A DNA stretch of 35,353 nt from CAVHIG01 sp963636105 (GCA_963636105.1 CAVHIG010000014.1:1-35353); one strand, 5' to 3'. Counted from the stretch's first letter, positions 23,013 to 31,385 are shown. Notes: generated from the sequence alone by a model not told the origin. Made by a program: numbers and translations.

Positions 23013-23082
23013 CACAATTTTTAGAATTTTGCAAAATTTACAAGCTGAAATTTTGCAAAACAATTGACAAAGTTTGCAAAAT
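23005..23082. promoter_or_regulatory. Four spaced TTTTGCAAAA boxes in the divergent promoter region
   Basis: TTTTGCAA at 23005-23012, AATTTTGCAAAATT at 23025-23038 (a perfect 14-bp palindrome), TTTTGCAAAA at 23051-23060 and TTTGCAAAA at 23073-23081. Centres are 22, 24 and 21 bases apart, close to two helical turns, so all face the same side of the DNA. The outer boxes overlap the -35 of the peptidase promoter and the spacer of the permease promoter. Confidence 0.6.
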
Positions 23083-23092
23083 AATGTATCTT
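23064..23092 (+). promoter_or_regulatory. Promoter of the peptide transporter/redox operon
   Basis: TTGACA (23064-23069), 17 bases, TATCTT (23087-23092). A TTTGCAAAA box lies within the spacer. The first gene of the operon starts about 100 bases downstream. Confidence 0.65.
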
Positions 23093-23191
23093 TTAAGATA
23101 ATAAAGGGCTGAAATGAGGCAGGGACAGCAGATTATGTCTGCGATGCCAGAAAAACCGCTGATTTTCGGCAAGTCAACAAGGAGGCGAAAA

Positions 23192-24124
23192 ATGTATAAA
23201 TATGTAATCAAACGTATACTCCTGACGATTCCTGTTTTATTTGGGGCAGTTTTTTTAGTATTCGCAATCATGTATCTGACCCCAGGTGACCCCGGCACAT
23301 TGATTCTGGGCATCACCGCAAAACCGGAGGATATCGCCGCATTGAATCACAGGCTGGGAGCTGACCTGCCTTTCTTTGAGCAGTTCTTCAATTATATAAA
23401 GAACATTGTGCTCCACTTCGACTTTGGTGAGTCATACAGAAGCGGAAAGCCGGTATTCGATTCCATCCTCGCAAGATTCCCGACCACATTCCAGCTGGCG
23501 CTTTGGTCAATGATCCTAAGCTCCATCCTCGGCATCGTGCTCGGCATTATATCCGCTGTAAAGCAATATTCAGCACTCGATACTACTCTCACAACACTTG
23601 CTATGCTTCTGTCTGCAATGCCCGGATTCTGGCTCGGACTTATGCTGATGGTACTCTTTGCGCTGAAGCTCGGCTGGCTCCCGTTTGGAGGAGTAGATAC
23701 CTGGAAGGGCTTCATCCTGCCTGTTGTAACGCTTTCTCTCGGCGCGGCTGCCAGTGAAATGCGACTTACAAGATCTACCATGCTTGAGACTATACGTCAG
23801 GATTATATCCGCACGGCAAGAAGCAAGGGCGTGCCTGAAAAGAAGGTTATCTGGAAGCATGCGCTTCGCAATGCGCTTTTGCCTGTAATCACATCCATGG
23901 GCATGAACTTCGGAGGCAGCCTCGGCGGCGCCGTTATCATCGAAACGGTATTCGGTATGCCGGGCGTAGGTATGCTGATTGTAGAATCCATACGCCAAAA
24001 GGATACGCCTATAGTAATGGCGGCTACGATGTTCCTTGCAGTGCTCTTCTGCCTTGTAATGCTTGTGGTAGATATCTTGTACGCATATATCGACCCGCGT
24101 ATCAAGGCGAAGTATAAGGCTTGA
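23192..24124 (+). CDS. dppB: Peptide ABC transporter permease, DppB/OppB type
   Basis: 310 residues, about six membrane segments. The N-terminus YVIKRILLTIPVLFGAVFLVF and GDPG are typical of DppB, and the cytoplasmic coupling loop RQDYIRTARSKGVPEKKVIWKHALRNA contacts the ATPases. ATG at 23192 follows AAGGAGG; the longer frame from 23114 has a polar start without a site. First gene of a six-gene operon on the plus strand. Dpp and Opp permeases cannot be told apart safely by sequence alone. Confidence 0.93.
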   Translation: MYKYVIKRILLTIPVLFGAVFLVFAIMYLTPGDPGTLILGITAKPEDIAALNHRLGADLPFFEQFFNYIKNIVLHFDFGESYRSGKPVFDSILARFPTTFQLALWSMILSSILGIVLGIISAVKQYSALDTTLTTLAMLLSAMPGFWLGLMLMVLFALKLGWLPFGGVDTWKGFILPVVTLSLGAAASEMRLTRSTMLETIRQDYIRTARSKGVPEKKVIWKHALRNALLPVITSMGMNFGGSLGGAVIIETVFGMPGVGMLIVESIRQKDTPIVMAATMFLAVLFCLVMLVVDILYAYIDPRIKAKYKA

Positions 24125-24141
24125 TTGGGAGGTGACTGAAA

Positions 24142-25023
24142 ATGAACGAAAACGAAAACAAGACCCGCAAAAAGAGCAAGAAAACCAATCAGGCGAAGGA
24201 GATCTGGCGCCGTTTCCGCAAGAGCAAGACCGCGATGCTGGGCCTGGTGCTGTTGATCTTTGTACTCGCGATCGCTATATTTGCGGATGTAATCACACCT
24301 TATGAAAATGCTATAGCGCAGAGCGCCGACCGTCTGGCCTCACCGTCCGCCGAGCATTGGTTCGGTACGGATGAGCTGGGACGCGACCTCTTTGCGCGTA
24401 TAATGCACGGCTCAAGATATTCACTTCTCATAGGAATTTCGACAAGCGTACTCGCGCTCGTAATAGGCGGCCTCCTCGGAGCGATCGCGGCTTATTACGG
24501 CGGCAAGGTGGATAATATCATCATGAGACTGACCGATGTAGTCATGACTGTACCTCCTATCCTGCTGAGCCTTGCCGTAGTAGCGGCTCTCGGGGGAAGC
24601 CTCAGAAACCTTCTCATAGCGATTACGATATCTTGCGTCCCCAGCATGCTGCGTCTGGTGCGCTCGGTAGTACTGGGTGTAGTAGACGAAGACTACATAG
24701 AAGCGGCTAGGTCGTACGGAGCCAGCGATATGCGAATAATTTTGCGCTATGTAATACCAAACGCGCTCGGACCTATCATCGTAACTACCACAATGAATGT
24801 AGCAAATATGATACTCTCCGCGGCAGGACTTTCCTTCCTGTCACTCGGCGTACAGCCGCCTGCACCTGAGTGGGGCGCGCTCCTGTCAGATGCGAAGACC
24901 TATATGTTTACGGCGCCGCATCTGCTCTATATACCGGGCATATTTATCGTAATAGCCGCACTTAGCTTCAACCTTGCCGGCGACGGACTTCGCGACGCGC
25001 TGGATCCGAAGCTGAAGGACTAA
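24142..25023 (+). CDS. dppC: Peptide ABC transporter permease, DppC/OppC type
   Basis: 293 residues. A basic, lysine-rich cytoplasmic N-terminus precedes the first membrane segment (about 33-52), then the conserved HWFGTDELGRDLFARIMHGSRYSLLIG block and the coupling loop DYIEAARSYGASDMRIILRYVIPNALGPI. Pairs with the upstream permease to form the membrane channel. GGGAGGTG precedes the ATG, 18 bases after the previous stop. Confidence 0.93.
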   Translation: MNENENKTRKKSKKTNQAKEIWRRFRKSKTAMLGLVLLIFVLAIAIFADVITPYENAIAQSADRLASPSAEHWFGTDELGRDLFARIMHGSRYSLLIGISTSVLALVIGGLLGAIAAYYGGKVDNIIMRLTDVVMTVPPILLSLAVVAALGGSLRNLLIAITISCVPSMLRLVRSVVLGVVDEDYIEAARSYGASDMRIILRYVIPNALGPIIVTTTMNVANMILSAAGLSFLSLGVQPPAPEWGALLSDAKTYMFTAPHLLYIPGIFIVIAALSFNLAGDGLRDALDPKLKD

Positions 25024-25038
25024 GAGGAGGGATGACAG

Positions 25039-26127
25039 ATGAGCGAAAAATTACTTGAAATCCGCGATCTGCAGATCGATTTTAAAACAGACCTTGAGAC
25101 GGTCCATGCCGTAAACGGCGTAAGCCTGAGTCTTGCCAAGGGTGAGACTCTCGGCCTTGTGGGCGAGACGGGCGCAGGAAAGACGACCACCGCACTTGCC
25201 ATAATGGGCTTGCTGCCGGAGCGTACAGCCCGCACAAATACAGGCTCTATAAAATTTGACGGACAGGATATACTTGCGGTACGCAAGGGCGATGAGCTAA
25301 AGGATGTGGCACGTCCAGTAAAAAAGAAGGGAAAGAGCGATGACACAGATGTAGAAAACATGCCGCTTTACCTCGATAATCATCATATGCAGGCGATCCG
25401 CGGAGAAAAAATCTCCATGATTTTCCAGGATCCGATGACAGCTCTGAATCCTGTGCTTACCGTAGGCGATCAGATATTGGAAGCGCTTTTGATGCACAAT
25501 GAGGGACATACCCGCGCAGAGCTTGAAGCTCGTGTAGATGAGGTGCTCGAGATGGTAGGCATCATGGCGAGTCGTAAGAATGACTATCCGCATCAGTTTT
25601 CCGGCGGTATGAAGCAGCGTGTGGTAATTGCGATGGCTCTCGCGTGCAATCCTATGCTCCTCATAGCCGACGAGCCTACGACGGCGCTTGATGTGACGAT
25701 TCAGGCTCAGGTGCTGGCGATGATGATAGATTTGAAGCAAAAAATGGATACAGCTATGATCATGATCACTCATGACCTCGGCATAGTGGCTCAGACCTGC
25801 GACCAGGTAGCGGTAATGTATGCCGGCGAGATCATAGAACATGGCAGTGTAGAACAGATATTTACGGGAGACAAGCATCATCCTTACACGGTGGGACTTT
25901 TCAATTCAATTCCAAATCTGGAGCTTGATGAGAAGAGACTTCATCCTATAGACGGCATGATGCCTGATCCTACAAACCTGCCTAAGGGCTGCGCATTCTC
26001 ACCGAGATGTCCTCACGCGAGCGATCGCTGCCGTGAGTGTCATCCTGATATGCAGGATGTGGACGGCTTGCAGATAAGATGTTTCCTTTATGATGATATT
26101 TCTAAAGACAAGGAGGTGCAGGCATGA
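25039..26127 (+). CDS. dppD: Peptide ABC transporter ATP-binding protein, DppD/OppD type, with insertion
   Basis: 362 residues. Walker A GETGAGKTT (42-50), Q-loop near Q130, signature FSGGMKQR (187-194), Walker B LLIADEP (207-213), switch H245, and a C-terminal oligopeptide-transporter domain with CAFSPRCPHASDRC. Residues about 79-115 are a charged insertion (KGDELKDVARPVKKKGKSDD and on) between the first beta strands and the MQAIRGEKISMIFQ segment, longer than in the common family. The stop overlaps the next start (ATGA), implying coupled translation. Confidence 0.94.
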   Translation: MSEKLLEIRDLQIDFKTDLETVHAVNGVSLSLAKGETLGLVGETGAGKTTTALAIMGLLPERTARTNTGSIKFDGQDILAVRKGDELKDVARPVKKKGKSDDTDVENMPLYLDNHHMQAIRGEKISMIFQDPMTALNPVLTVGDQILEALLMHNEGHTRAELEARVDEVLEMVGIMASRKNDYPHQFSGGMKQRVVIAMALACNPMLLIADEPTTALDVTIQAQVLAMMIDLKQKMDTAMIMITHDLGIVAQTCDQVAVMYAGEIIEHGSVEQIFTGDKHHPYTVGLFNSIPNLELDEKRLHPIDGMMPDPTNLPKGCAFSPRCPHASDRCRECHPDMQDVDGLQIRCFLYDDISKDKEVQA

Positions 26128-27083
26128 GCCATTCCTTGATAGAATTGAAAGAGCTTACAAAGTATTTTGAGATAAGCAAGACGGCAAAGCTGCATGCCGT
26201 GGACGGAATCACACTGAATATAAATGAAGGTGAGACGCTTGGGGTTGTAGGCGAGTCGGGCTGCGGAAAATCCACACTCGGCCGCACTATTTTGAGACTT
26301 CATGAGCCTACTTCCGGTACGATACTCTTTGACGGCAAGGACATCACACATTGCAAATCCAAGGAGCTTGCAAGGGTGCGCCGCGATATGCAGATGATAT
26401 TCCAGGATCCTTACTCCAGCCTGAATCCGCGAATGAGTGTGCAGGAGCTGATAGCAGAGCCTATTTTGATTTCCGGACAGCATAAGGATAAGGCCGATGT
26501 ATATGAGCAGGTAGCGGAGCTTATGGATACGGTAGGTCTTGCGGCAAGACTTTCGGGCGCATATCCGCACGAGCTTGACGGCGGACGCCGCCAGAGAATC
26601 GGAGTGGCGCGCGCACTCGCGCTAAACCCTCGCTTTATCGTATGCGACGAGCCGGTATCAGCCCTCGACGTTTCCATACAGGCACAAATCCTGAATCTTC
26701 TCATGGATCTTCAGGAGGAGAGAAACCTTACATATATGTTTATCACGCATGATCTTTCGGTAGTAAGGCATATCTCAAATCAGATAGCAGTAATGTACCT
26801 CGGAAAGTGCGTGGAGTATTGCGACAGCAAGGGCCTCTTTAAAAATCCGGTACATCCGTATACAAAGGCGCTTTTGTCGGCTATACCTGTGCCGAATATA
26901 AGCATGAGAAATAAGAAGCCTCAGCTCATAAAGGGCGAGGTCACAAATCCGATAAATCCAAAGCCGGGCTGCCGTTTTGCGGCGCGCTGTCCATACGCGA
27001 GCGAGGAATGCACAAAGCAGGATATTCCGTTTGCGGAGGTTGAAAAGGGTCACTATGTGGCTTGCCTAAAGGCGGTTTTGTAA
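26124..27083 (+). CDS. dppF: Peptide ABC transporter ATP-binding protein, DppF/OppF type
   Basis: 319 residues. Walker A GESGCGKST (43-51), Walker B FIVCDEP (171-177) and a C-terminal oligopeptide domain with CRFAARCPYASEEC. The signature reads LDGGRRQR (151-158) rather than LSGGQRQR; other residues look intact, so the protein is probably active. It pairs with the preceding ATPase as a heterodimer. Overlaps that gene by four bases, and the flavoprotein gene follows after 22 bases. Confidence 0.93.
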   Translation: MSHSLIELKELTKYFEISKTAKLHAVDGITLNINEGETLGVVGESGCGKSTLGRTILRLHEPTSGTILFDGKDITHCKSKELARVRRDMQMIFQDPYSSLNPRMSVQELIAEPILISGQHKDKADVYEQVAELMDTVGLAARLSGAYPHELDGGRRQRIGVARALALNPRFIVCDEPVSALDVSIQAQILNLLMDLQEERNLTYMFITHDLSVVRHISNQIAVMYLGKCVEYCDSKGLFKNPVHPYTKALLSAIPVPNISMRNKKPQLIKGEVTNPINPKPGCRFAARCPYASEECTKQDIPFAEVEKGHYVACLKAVL

Positions 27084-27105
27084 ACAAAAGAGAAAGGAAA
27101 GCGTA

Positions 27106-29040
27106 ATGGAGAGATATAAATGGCCGTATGAAAATGAAATCGGGCAAGAGCTCCGCGACGAGGCAGATGTCCTTGTCCTGGGCGGCGGTCTTGCCGGATG
27201 CTTTGCAGCCATAGCAGCGGCAAAGGAAGGAAAATCTGTAATTCTCGTAGAAAAGGGCGCGACTGAAAGAAGCGGCTCTGCGGGTACGGGCTTTGACCAC
27301 TGGGAGTCTGCATGTACAAATCCTTGCTCGCAGGTTACGGCAAAGGAGATAGCCGAGGCCTATGTAGAGGAACAGGATTATTACAGCAACGGCATAGCGC
27401 ACTATATCGAGTGCCGCGAGGGCTATGACAGACTTATAGACCTGGAAAAAATGGGAGGAAAAGTAAGAGACACAGACGATGAGTTCAAGGGCGCGGAATT
27501 CCGCGACGATGAGACAAAGCTGATGTTTGCTTATGATTACAAAAATAAATTTACCTTGCGAGTATGGGGCTCTACCTTCAAGCCCGCTCTCTACAAGGAG
27601 CTTAAAAGGCTCGGTGTAAAGATTTATGATCGTACCGAGGCAACGGCGCTGCTCACCGCGGTCATCGATGGCAAGAAGAGAGGCGTAGGCGCTTGCGGAA
27701 TGAATGTGCGCACGGGAAAATATTGCGTATTTACGGCAAAATCCACAGTGCTCACGATGTCCAGACCTGCCAGAGTATGGCTCTTCAACCCTGATCTTGT
27801 AGGCCTTTGCGAATTCAGGCCGCCGCAGAGTATAGGAAGCGGTCATGCTATGGGCTACAAGGCCGGCATAGAATTTACAATGATGGAAAAATCCGTAAAG
27901 GGTGAATTCTCGGCAGCAGGCAGAAGCTTCCCGCCTTATGGCGCGGGAAATAACCACAATACGTGGTACGCGGCTACCATGGTGGACGCAAGAGGCGTGG
28001 AGATTCCATACCTTGACAGAGATGGAAATGTGCTCAAGACTGTATCTGAAAGATATTATCCGGCTCCGGGGCAGAAGTTCTTCCTGAAGGGCGGCGTTAT
28101 AGACGAAGCAAAATACGAATATCGCGGACCTGAGACCATGCCATTTGACCAGCTCATGGAAAAGGGCTACAAGCTGCCTTTCTATGCAGATCTGAGCAGA
28201 ATGCCTGAATTCGAGAGAAAGGTAATCTGGGGCATGATGGTAGGAGAGGAAGGCAAGACGAAAATTCCTATTCTTCAAAATTATACGGAGCGCGGCTTCG
28301 ACCCGCAAAAGCATATGCTCCAAAGCTATGGCACGGGCTGGCAGTCAGCTGCCTTCCTTGCTCAGGAGAGGCAGTTCTTCGGAGCGCCGGGCGGCATCAT
28401 GCACGACTGGGATATGAAGACAAATATCGACGGTATCTATGCCGCGGGCGATCAGATCTTTGCGTCCGACTGCTGCGGTTTTGCCTGTGCGACAGGTCAT
28501 TATGCCGGAAGAAAGGCTGCAAAATACGCGGGCAGCGTAGAGCAGGGCAAGCCTTGTGAGGCGGAAATTGCCCAGGAGAAGGAGAGGCTCTATGCACCGC
28601 TCACCAATGAGGGCGATATAAGCTGGAAGGAGCTCAATATGGCTATTTCCAAGGCTATGCAGAATTACTGCGGCGGCATAAAGTGCGACGACCTTTTGAA
28701 TGAGGGTCTCGACCTTCTTGAAAGCTATGAAAAGGAATTTGTACCTAGGCTCACCGCTGAAAACCCTCATGACCTCATGAGAACTCACGAGGTGCTCGAC
28801 ATCCTCGAAGTTTCCAAGATGGTGCTCAATGCCTGCCTCATGAGAAAATCAAGCTCAAAACCGCTTTGCTTTGAGAGAAGCGACTATCCTGAGATGGATC
28901 CTGAGGAGGATAAGAAATATATCACAATCAGGCTTGAGGACGGAAAGCCGGTGAGAGGCGAGGTGCCGCACCGTTATTTCGGAGATCTTGAGACCGAGTA
29001 TGAGAAGAGAAATCAGGATTATATAGGAGGTGAGCACTAA
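27106..29040 (+). CDS. FAD-dependent oxidoreductase of the fumarate reductase/AprA-like family
   Basis: 644 residues. The N-terminal dinucleotide fold has VLVLGGGLAGCFAAIAAA (23-40) and ends VEKGATERSG; the C-terminal FAD-closing part has NIDGIYAAGDQIFASDCCGFACATGHYAGRKAA near 440-475. The overall plan, with a ferredoxin partner directly behind, resembles adenylylsulfate reductase alpha or fumarate-reductase flavoproteins. No other sulfur genes are present, so sulfate reduction is unlikely. No signal peptide is seen, so it is cytoplasmic. Being in the peptide transporter operon suggests it reduces or oxidises a compound derived from the imported substrate. AGAAAGGAAAG precedes the ATG. Confidence 0.85.
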   Translation: MERYKWPYENEIGQELRDEADVLVLGGGLAGCFAAIAAAKEGKSVILVEKGATERSGSAGTGFDHWESACTNPCSQVTAKEIAEAYVEEQDYYSNGIAHYIECREGYDRLIDLEKMGGKVRDTDDEFKGAEFRDDETKLMFAYDYKNKFTLRVWGSTFKPALYKELKRLGVKIYDRTEATALLTAVIDGKKRGVGACGMNVRTGKYCVFTAKSTVLTMSRPARVWLFNPDLVGLCEFRPPQSIGSGHAMGYKAGIEFTMMEKSVKGEFSAAGRSFPPYGAGNNHNTWYAATMVDARGVEIPYLDRDGNVLKTVSERYYPAPGQKFFLKGGVIDEAKYEYRGPETMPFDQLMEKGYKLPFYADLSRMPEFERKVIWGMMVGEEGKTKIPILQNYTERGFDPQKHMLQSYGTGWQSAAFLAQERQFFGAPGGIMHDWDMKTNIDGIYAAGDQIFASDCCGFACATGHYAGRKAAKYAGSVEQGKPCEAEIAQEKERLYAPLTNEGDISWKELNMAISKAMQNYCGGIKCDDLLNEGLDLLESYEKEFVPRLTAENPHDLMRTHEVLDILEVSKMVLNACLMRKSSSKPLCFERSDYPEMDPEEDKKYITIRLEDGKPVRGEVPHRYFGDLETEYEKRNQDYIGGEH

Positions 29041-29327
29041 TGGAAAAGAAGGAGCTTTTTGCGTCTGTCGTGCCTTGCAGTGCGCGACCTCTGGTATATG
29101 ATGAGTCGCTTTGCATAGGCTGCAATCGCTGTGCGTATATTTGCCAGGTGGATGTGCTGGTGCCGAGTGTAAATAAGGGCGAGCATCCGATTATAATGTA
29201 TCCGGGCGAGTGCTATTATTGCGGAGCCTGCGTGATGGAATGCCCGGTAAAGGGCGCGCTGAGGCTTCAGCATCCTATTATGAATGAGGCAAAGTTTGTG
29301 CCTGTCAAGGAAGACCCGAGTAAGTAG
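29040..29327 (+). CDS. Two-cluster 4Fe-4S ferredoxin subunit (AprB-like)
   Basis: 95 residues with two CxxCxxCxxxC motifs, C25-C28-C31-C35 and C58-C61-C64-C68. Both are complete, although the usual proline after the fourth cysteine is Q in the first motif. It would carry electrons to or from the flavoprotein before it. Its ATG shares the A with the TAA of the flavoprotein gene and TAGGAGGTG lies just upstream, so the two are made together, as expected for a complex. Last gene of the operon. Confidence 0.9.
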   Translation: MEKKELFASVVPCSARPLVYDESLCIGCNRCAYICQVDVLVPSVNKGEHPIIMYPGECYYCGACVMECPVKGALRLQHPIMNEAKFVPVKEDPSK

Positions 29328-29340
29328 GGTGATAAGAAAA

Positions 29341-29376
29341 AACCGCCGGTTTGATGAGACCGGCGGTTGTCTTTTA
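29341..29376. terminator. Bidirectional terminator after the ferredoxin gene
   Basis: A perfect 10-bp GC-rich stem (AACCGCCGGT at 29341-29350 and complement at 29359-29368) is followed by CTTTTATTTTT on the plus strand and TTTTTTCTT on the minus strand. It serves both the transporter/redox operon and the convergent gene at 29374. Confidence 0.9.
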
Positions 29377-29820
29377 TTTTTCGAAGTCTTGAGAGATGCG
29401 CTTTAGAGCCTTGAGGCCTTCTGCTATGGCTTCTGCTATCTCTTCATCTGTGAATTTGAGATTTTCTTCTTCCGCAAGAGCCTTGATTTTTGTAGCAAAT
29501 ACGTCTTCCTCTATGTCATCATCAAGAATGGCAGGAGGAAAGAGCTCTACGGCCTTGAGAAAGAGGTCGGAAAGCGTGCTCGGCTTTGCCGCGCTATCAA
29601 CAGGTCTGCCATAGTCTTTTGCATTTGCAAGGTCTGCAAGTCCCTTTGCAATCTCTTCGCTTATCTCTTCATCGGTAAATTCTATGCCCTTAGCCAGAGC
29701 AAAGGCTTTCATCTCTGTCGCCAGCACAGCTTTTTCTATACTGTCCTTCATGGTAGCCGGTGGCAGAATGTCGACGGCCTGTGTGAATGCGGCCTTTAAG
29801 AGTTCTTTTTTGTCAGGCAT
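29374..29820 (-). CDS. Unrecognised small acidic protein with two tandem domains
   Basis: 148 residues, no signal peptide or membrane segment. It is built of two copies of a helical unit of about 58 residues: residues 7-65 (AVDILPPATMKDSIEKAVLATEMKAFA then IEFTDEEISEEIAKGL) and about 86-143 (AVELFPPAILDDDIEED then LKFTDEEIAEAIAEGL). The end of each unit recalls the helix pattern of Nif11-type leader domains, but this is weak and there is no GG cleavage site. Function unknown. The start is the ATG at 29820 preceded by AGGAGGGG; a longer frame to 29871 is hydrophobic and lacks a site. A near-consensus promoter lies upstream. Confidence 0.8.
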   Translation of the reverse strand: MPDKKELLKAAFTQAVDILPPATMKDSIEKAVLATEMKAFALAKGIEFTDEEISEEIAKGLADLANAKDYGRPVDSAAKPSTLSDLFLKAVELFPPAILDDDIEEDVFATKIKALAEEENLKFTDEEIAEAIAEGLKALKRISQDFEK

Positions 29821-29857
29821 TTTAACCCCTCCTTCTTGAATTTGAAATATTATGCAT

Positions 29858-29886
29858 ATTATAATATACAATTTGAATTATGTAAA
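29858..29886 (-). promoter_or_regulatory. Promoter of the two-domain protein gene
   Basis: On the minus strand TTTACA (29886-29881), 17 bases, then a perfect TATAAT (29863-29858), about 38 bases before the start codon. Confidence 0.65.
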
Positions 29887-29958
29887 GCTTGAAAATTCTG
29901 GAATAGCGGAGAACGTTGAAATCTTGCAAAGGGAGTGTAAGCTCCGGATGAAAGGCGC

Positions 29959-29987
29959 TTGATTTTTGCGGGCTTTTTGTATATCAT
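29959..29987 (+). promoter_or_regulatory. Promoter of the CoA-transferase gene
   Basis: TTGATT (29959-29964), 17 bases, TATCAT (29982-29987), 30 bases before the start codon at 30018. Confidence 0.55.
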
Positions 29988-30017
29988 AGTTTGGAGTGGT
30001 AAATTTCGGAGGCAGAA

Positions 30018-31385
30018 ATGGAAGAATTTAAAAACGATTGTACAGATTCGAATAAGGGGAGTGCTTTATGTATGGCAAGGGACTTGAAAGCTTTGTATGA
30101 ATCCAAAAAATGCACGCCGGGTGAGGCGGCGAAAAGGATTAAAAGCGGCGACAGAGTCTTTGTGGGCTTTATGAGCAGCACCGCCTATGGCATGACGGAT
30201 GCGCTTTGGGAGCGAAGGCATGAGCTTGAGGATGTTTTGCTTTTGAGCAGCAACGGCCAGCGCGTGTGTAAGCTTTCTACAGAAGAAGGTGAGCATCCCT
30301 TCAAAATATCTACGCCGTTTATTGGTTTTGGAGAGCGCGGAGCGCGTAAGCACGGGCGCAGTGTGGACTTTACATCCTTTTCGATAAGCGAGGCAGAGCA
30401 ATGGATACGCGATACGGGACGTCCGAATGTGGCTATATTGATGGTTTCACCGCCGGATGAGGATGGATATATGTCATATGGTGCGGCAGGCTTCTGCCTG
30501 GACGCTTATGTAAAGAATATGGCAGAGACTGTGATATTGCAGGTAAATGCGAGGGCGCCTTATGTGCGGGGCAAGGATTGTCTGATACATGTTTCTGAGG
30601 CAGATTATATTGTTGAGATTGACGAGGAACTCGGCGAGATACCGGAAGTCCTGGCGGACGGAGAATTCCTCGCAGTTTCCGCACACGTCCTGAAGGAAAT
30701 ACCTGACGGAGCGACTATACAGCTTGGAATAGGCAAGCTCGGCGCGGCTATAGGCATGGGCCTTCGGGAGAGAAACGACCTCGGCATTCATTCGGAGATG
30801 TTTTCTGACTCGATGATGCATTTGATAAAAAACGGAAATGTGACAAATACGAGGAAGGGCTTTTTGGACGGGAAGAGCGTCTTTGCCTTCGGTATGGGCA
30901 CAAATGAATTATATAGATTTATGGATCACAACGACGATTTGTACGGCGGGCCGTTTTCCTTTGTAAATGATGTGAGAAATATCGCGAAAAACAGGAGAAT
31001 GATTTCGATAAATTCGGCGATGTCCATAGACCTACTCGGTCAGGTCTCCGCTGAATCGGTGGGCTGGAAGCAGCATAGCGGAATCGGAGGGCAGCTGGAT
31101 TTTGTCATCGGCTCACAGCTTTCGGAGGGCGGCAAGTCCATCATAGCTACGACCTCAAGCTTTATAAAAAATGGCAAGAGGCTGAGCAAGATTGTTTTGA
31201 ATTTTGAGCCGGGGACTGCTGTCACGACTCCGCGCTCAATGGTGCAATATGTCGCGACTGAGTACGGCTGTATAAATTTAAAGGCTTTGACGATGAAGGA
31301 CAGGGTGAGGGCGATGATTTCGCTGGCACATCCGGATTTCAGGGATGAGCTTACGGAGCAGGCAAAGCAGCTTGGATTGATGTAG
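30018..31385 (+). CDS. Acetyl-CoA hydrolase/4-hydroxybutyrate CoA-transferase family protein
   Basis: 455 residues, usual for this family, which moves CoA between acetyl-CoA and acids such as butyrate or 4-hydroxybutyrate. The likely catalytic glutamate is E260 in GIHSEMFSDS. Other family blocks are IQLGIGKLGAAIG (234-246), FAFGMGTNELY and GIGGQLDFVIG (355-365), and the NFEPGTAVTTPRS end. GGAGG at 30009-30013 supports the ATG at 30018; a second ATG twenty codons in also fits the family. In Clostridia such enzymes serve amino acid or sugar fermentation, which would suit a peptide user. The exact acid is unknown. Confidence 0.9.
   Translation: MEEFKNDCTDSNKGSALCMARDLKALYESKKCTPGEAAKRIKSGDRVFVGFMSSTAYGMTDALWERRHELEDVLLLSSNGQRVCKLSTEEGEHPFKISTPFIGFGERGARKHGRSVDFTSFSISEAEQWIRDTGRPNVAILMVSPPDEDGYMSYGAAGFCLDAYVKNMAETVILQVNARAPYVRGKDCLIHVSEADYIVEIDEELGEIPEVLADGEFLAVSAHVLKEIPDGATIQLGIGKLGAAIGMGLRERNDLGIHSEMFSDSMMHLIKNGNVTNTRKGFLDGKSVFAFGMGTNELYRFMDHNDDLYGGPFSFVNDVRNIAKNRRMISINSAMSIDLLGQVSAESVGWKQHSGIGGQLDFVIGSQLSEGGKSIIATTSSFIKNGKRLSKIVLNFEPGTAVTTPRSMVQYVATEYGCINLKALTMKDRVRAMISLAHPDFRDELTEQAKQLGLM

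Noticed and set aside
23025..23060. CodY boxes upstream of the peptide operon
   Set aside because: The known CodY box has a C-W-G centre with 15 bases; here the palindromes are even-length with a GC centre.
26941..28323. 460-codon minus-strand frame opposite the flavoprotein gene
   Set aside because: The plus-strand product is clearly a flavoprotein, and the minus frame resembles nothing known.
27106..29327. True dissimilatory adenylylsulfate reductase (AprAB)
   Set aside because: No sat, dsr or qmo genes are nearby and the operon is devoted to peptide transport; only the general family plan is shared.
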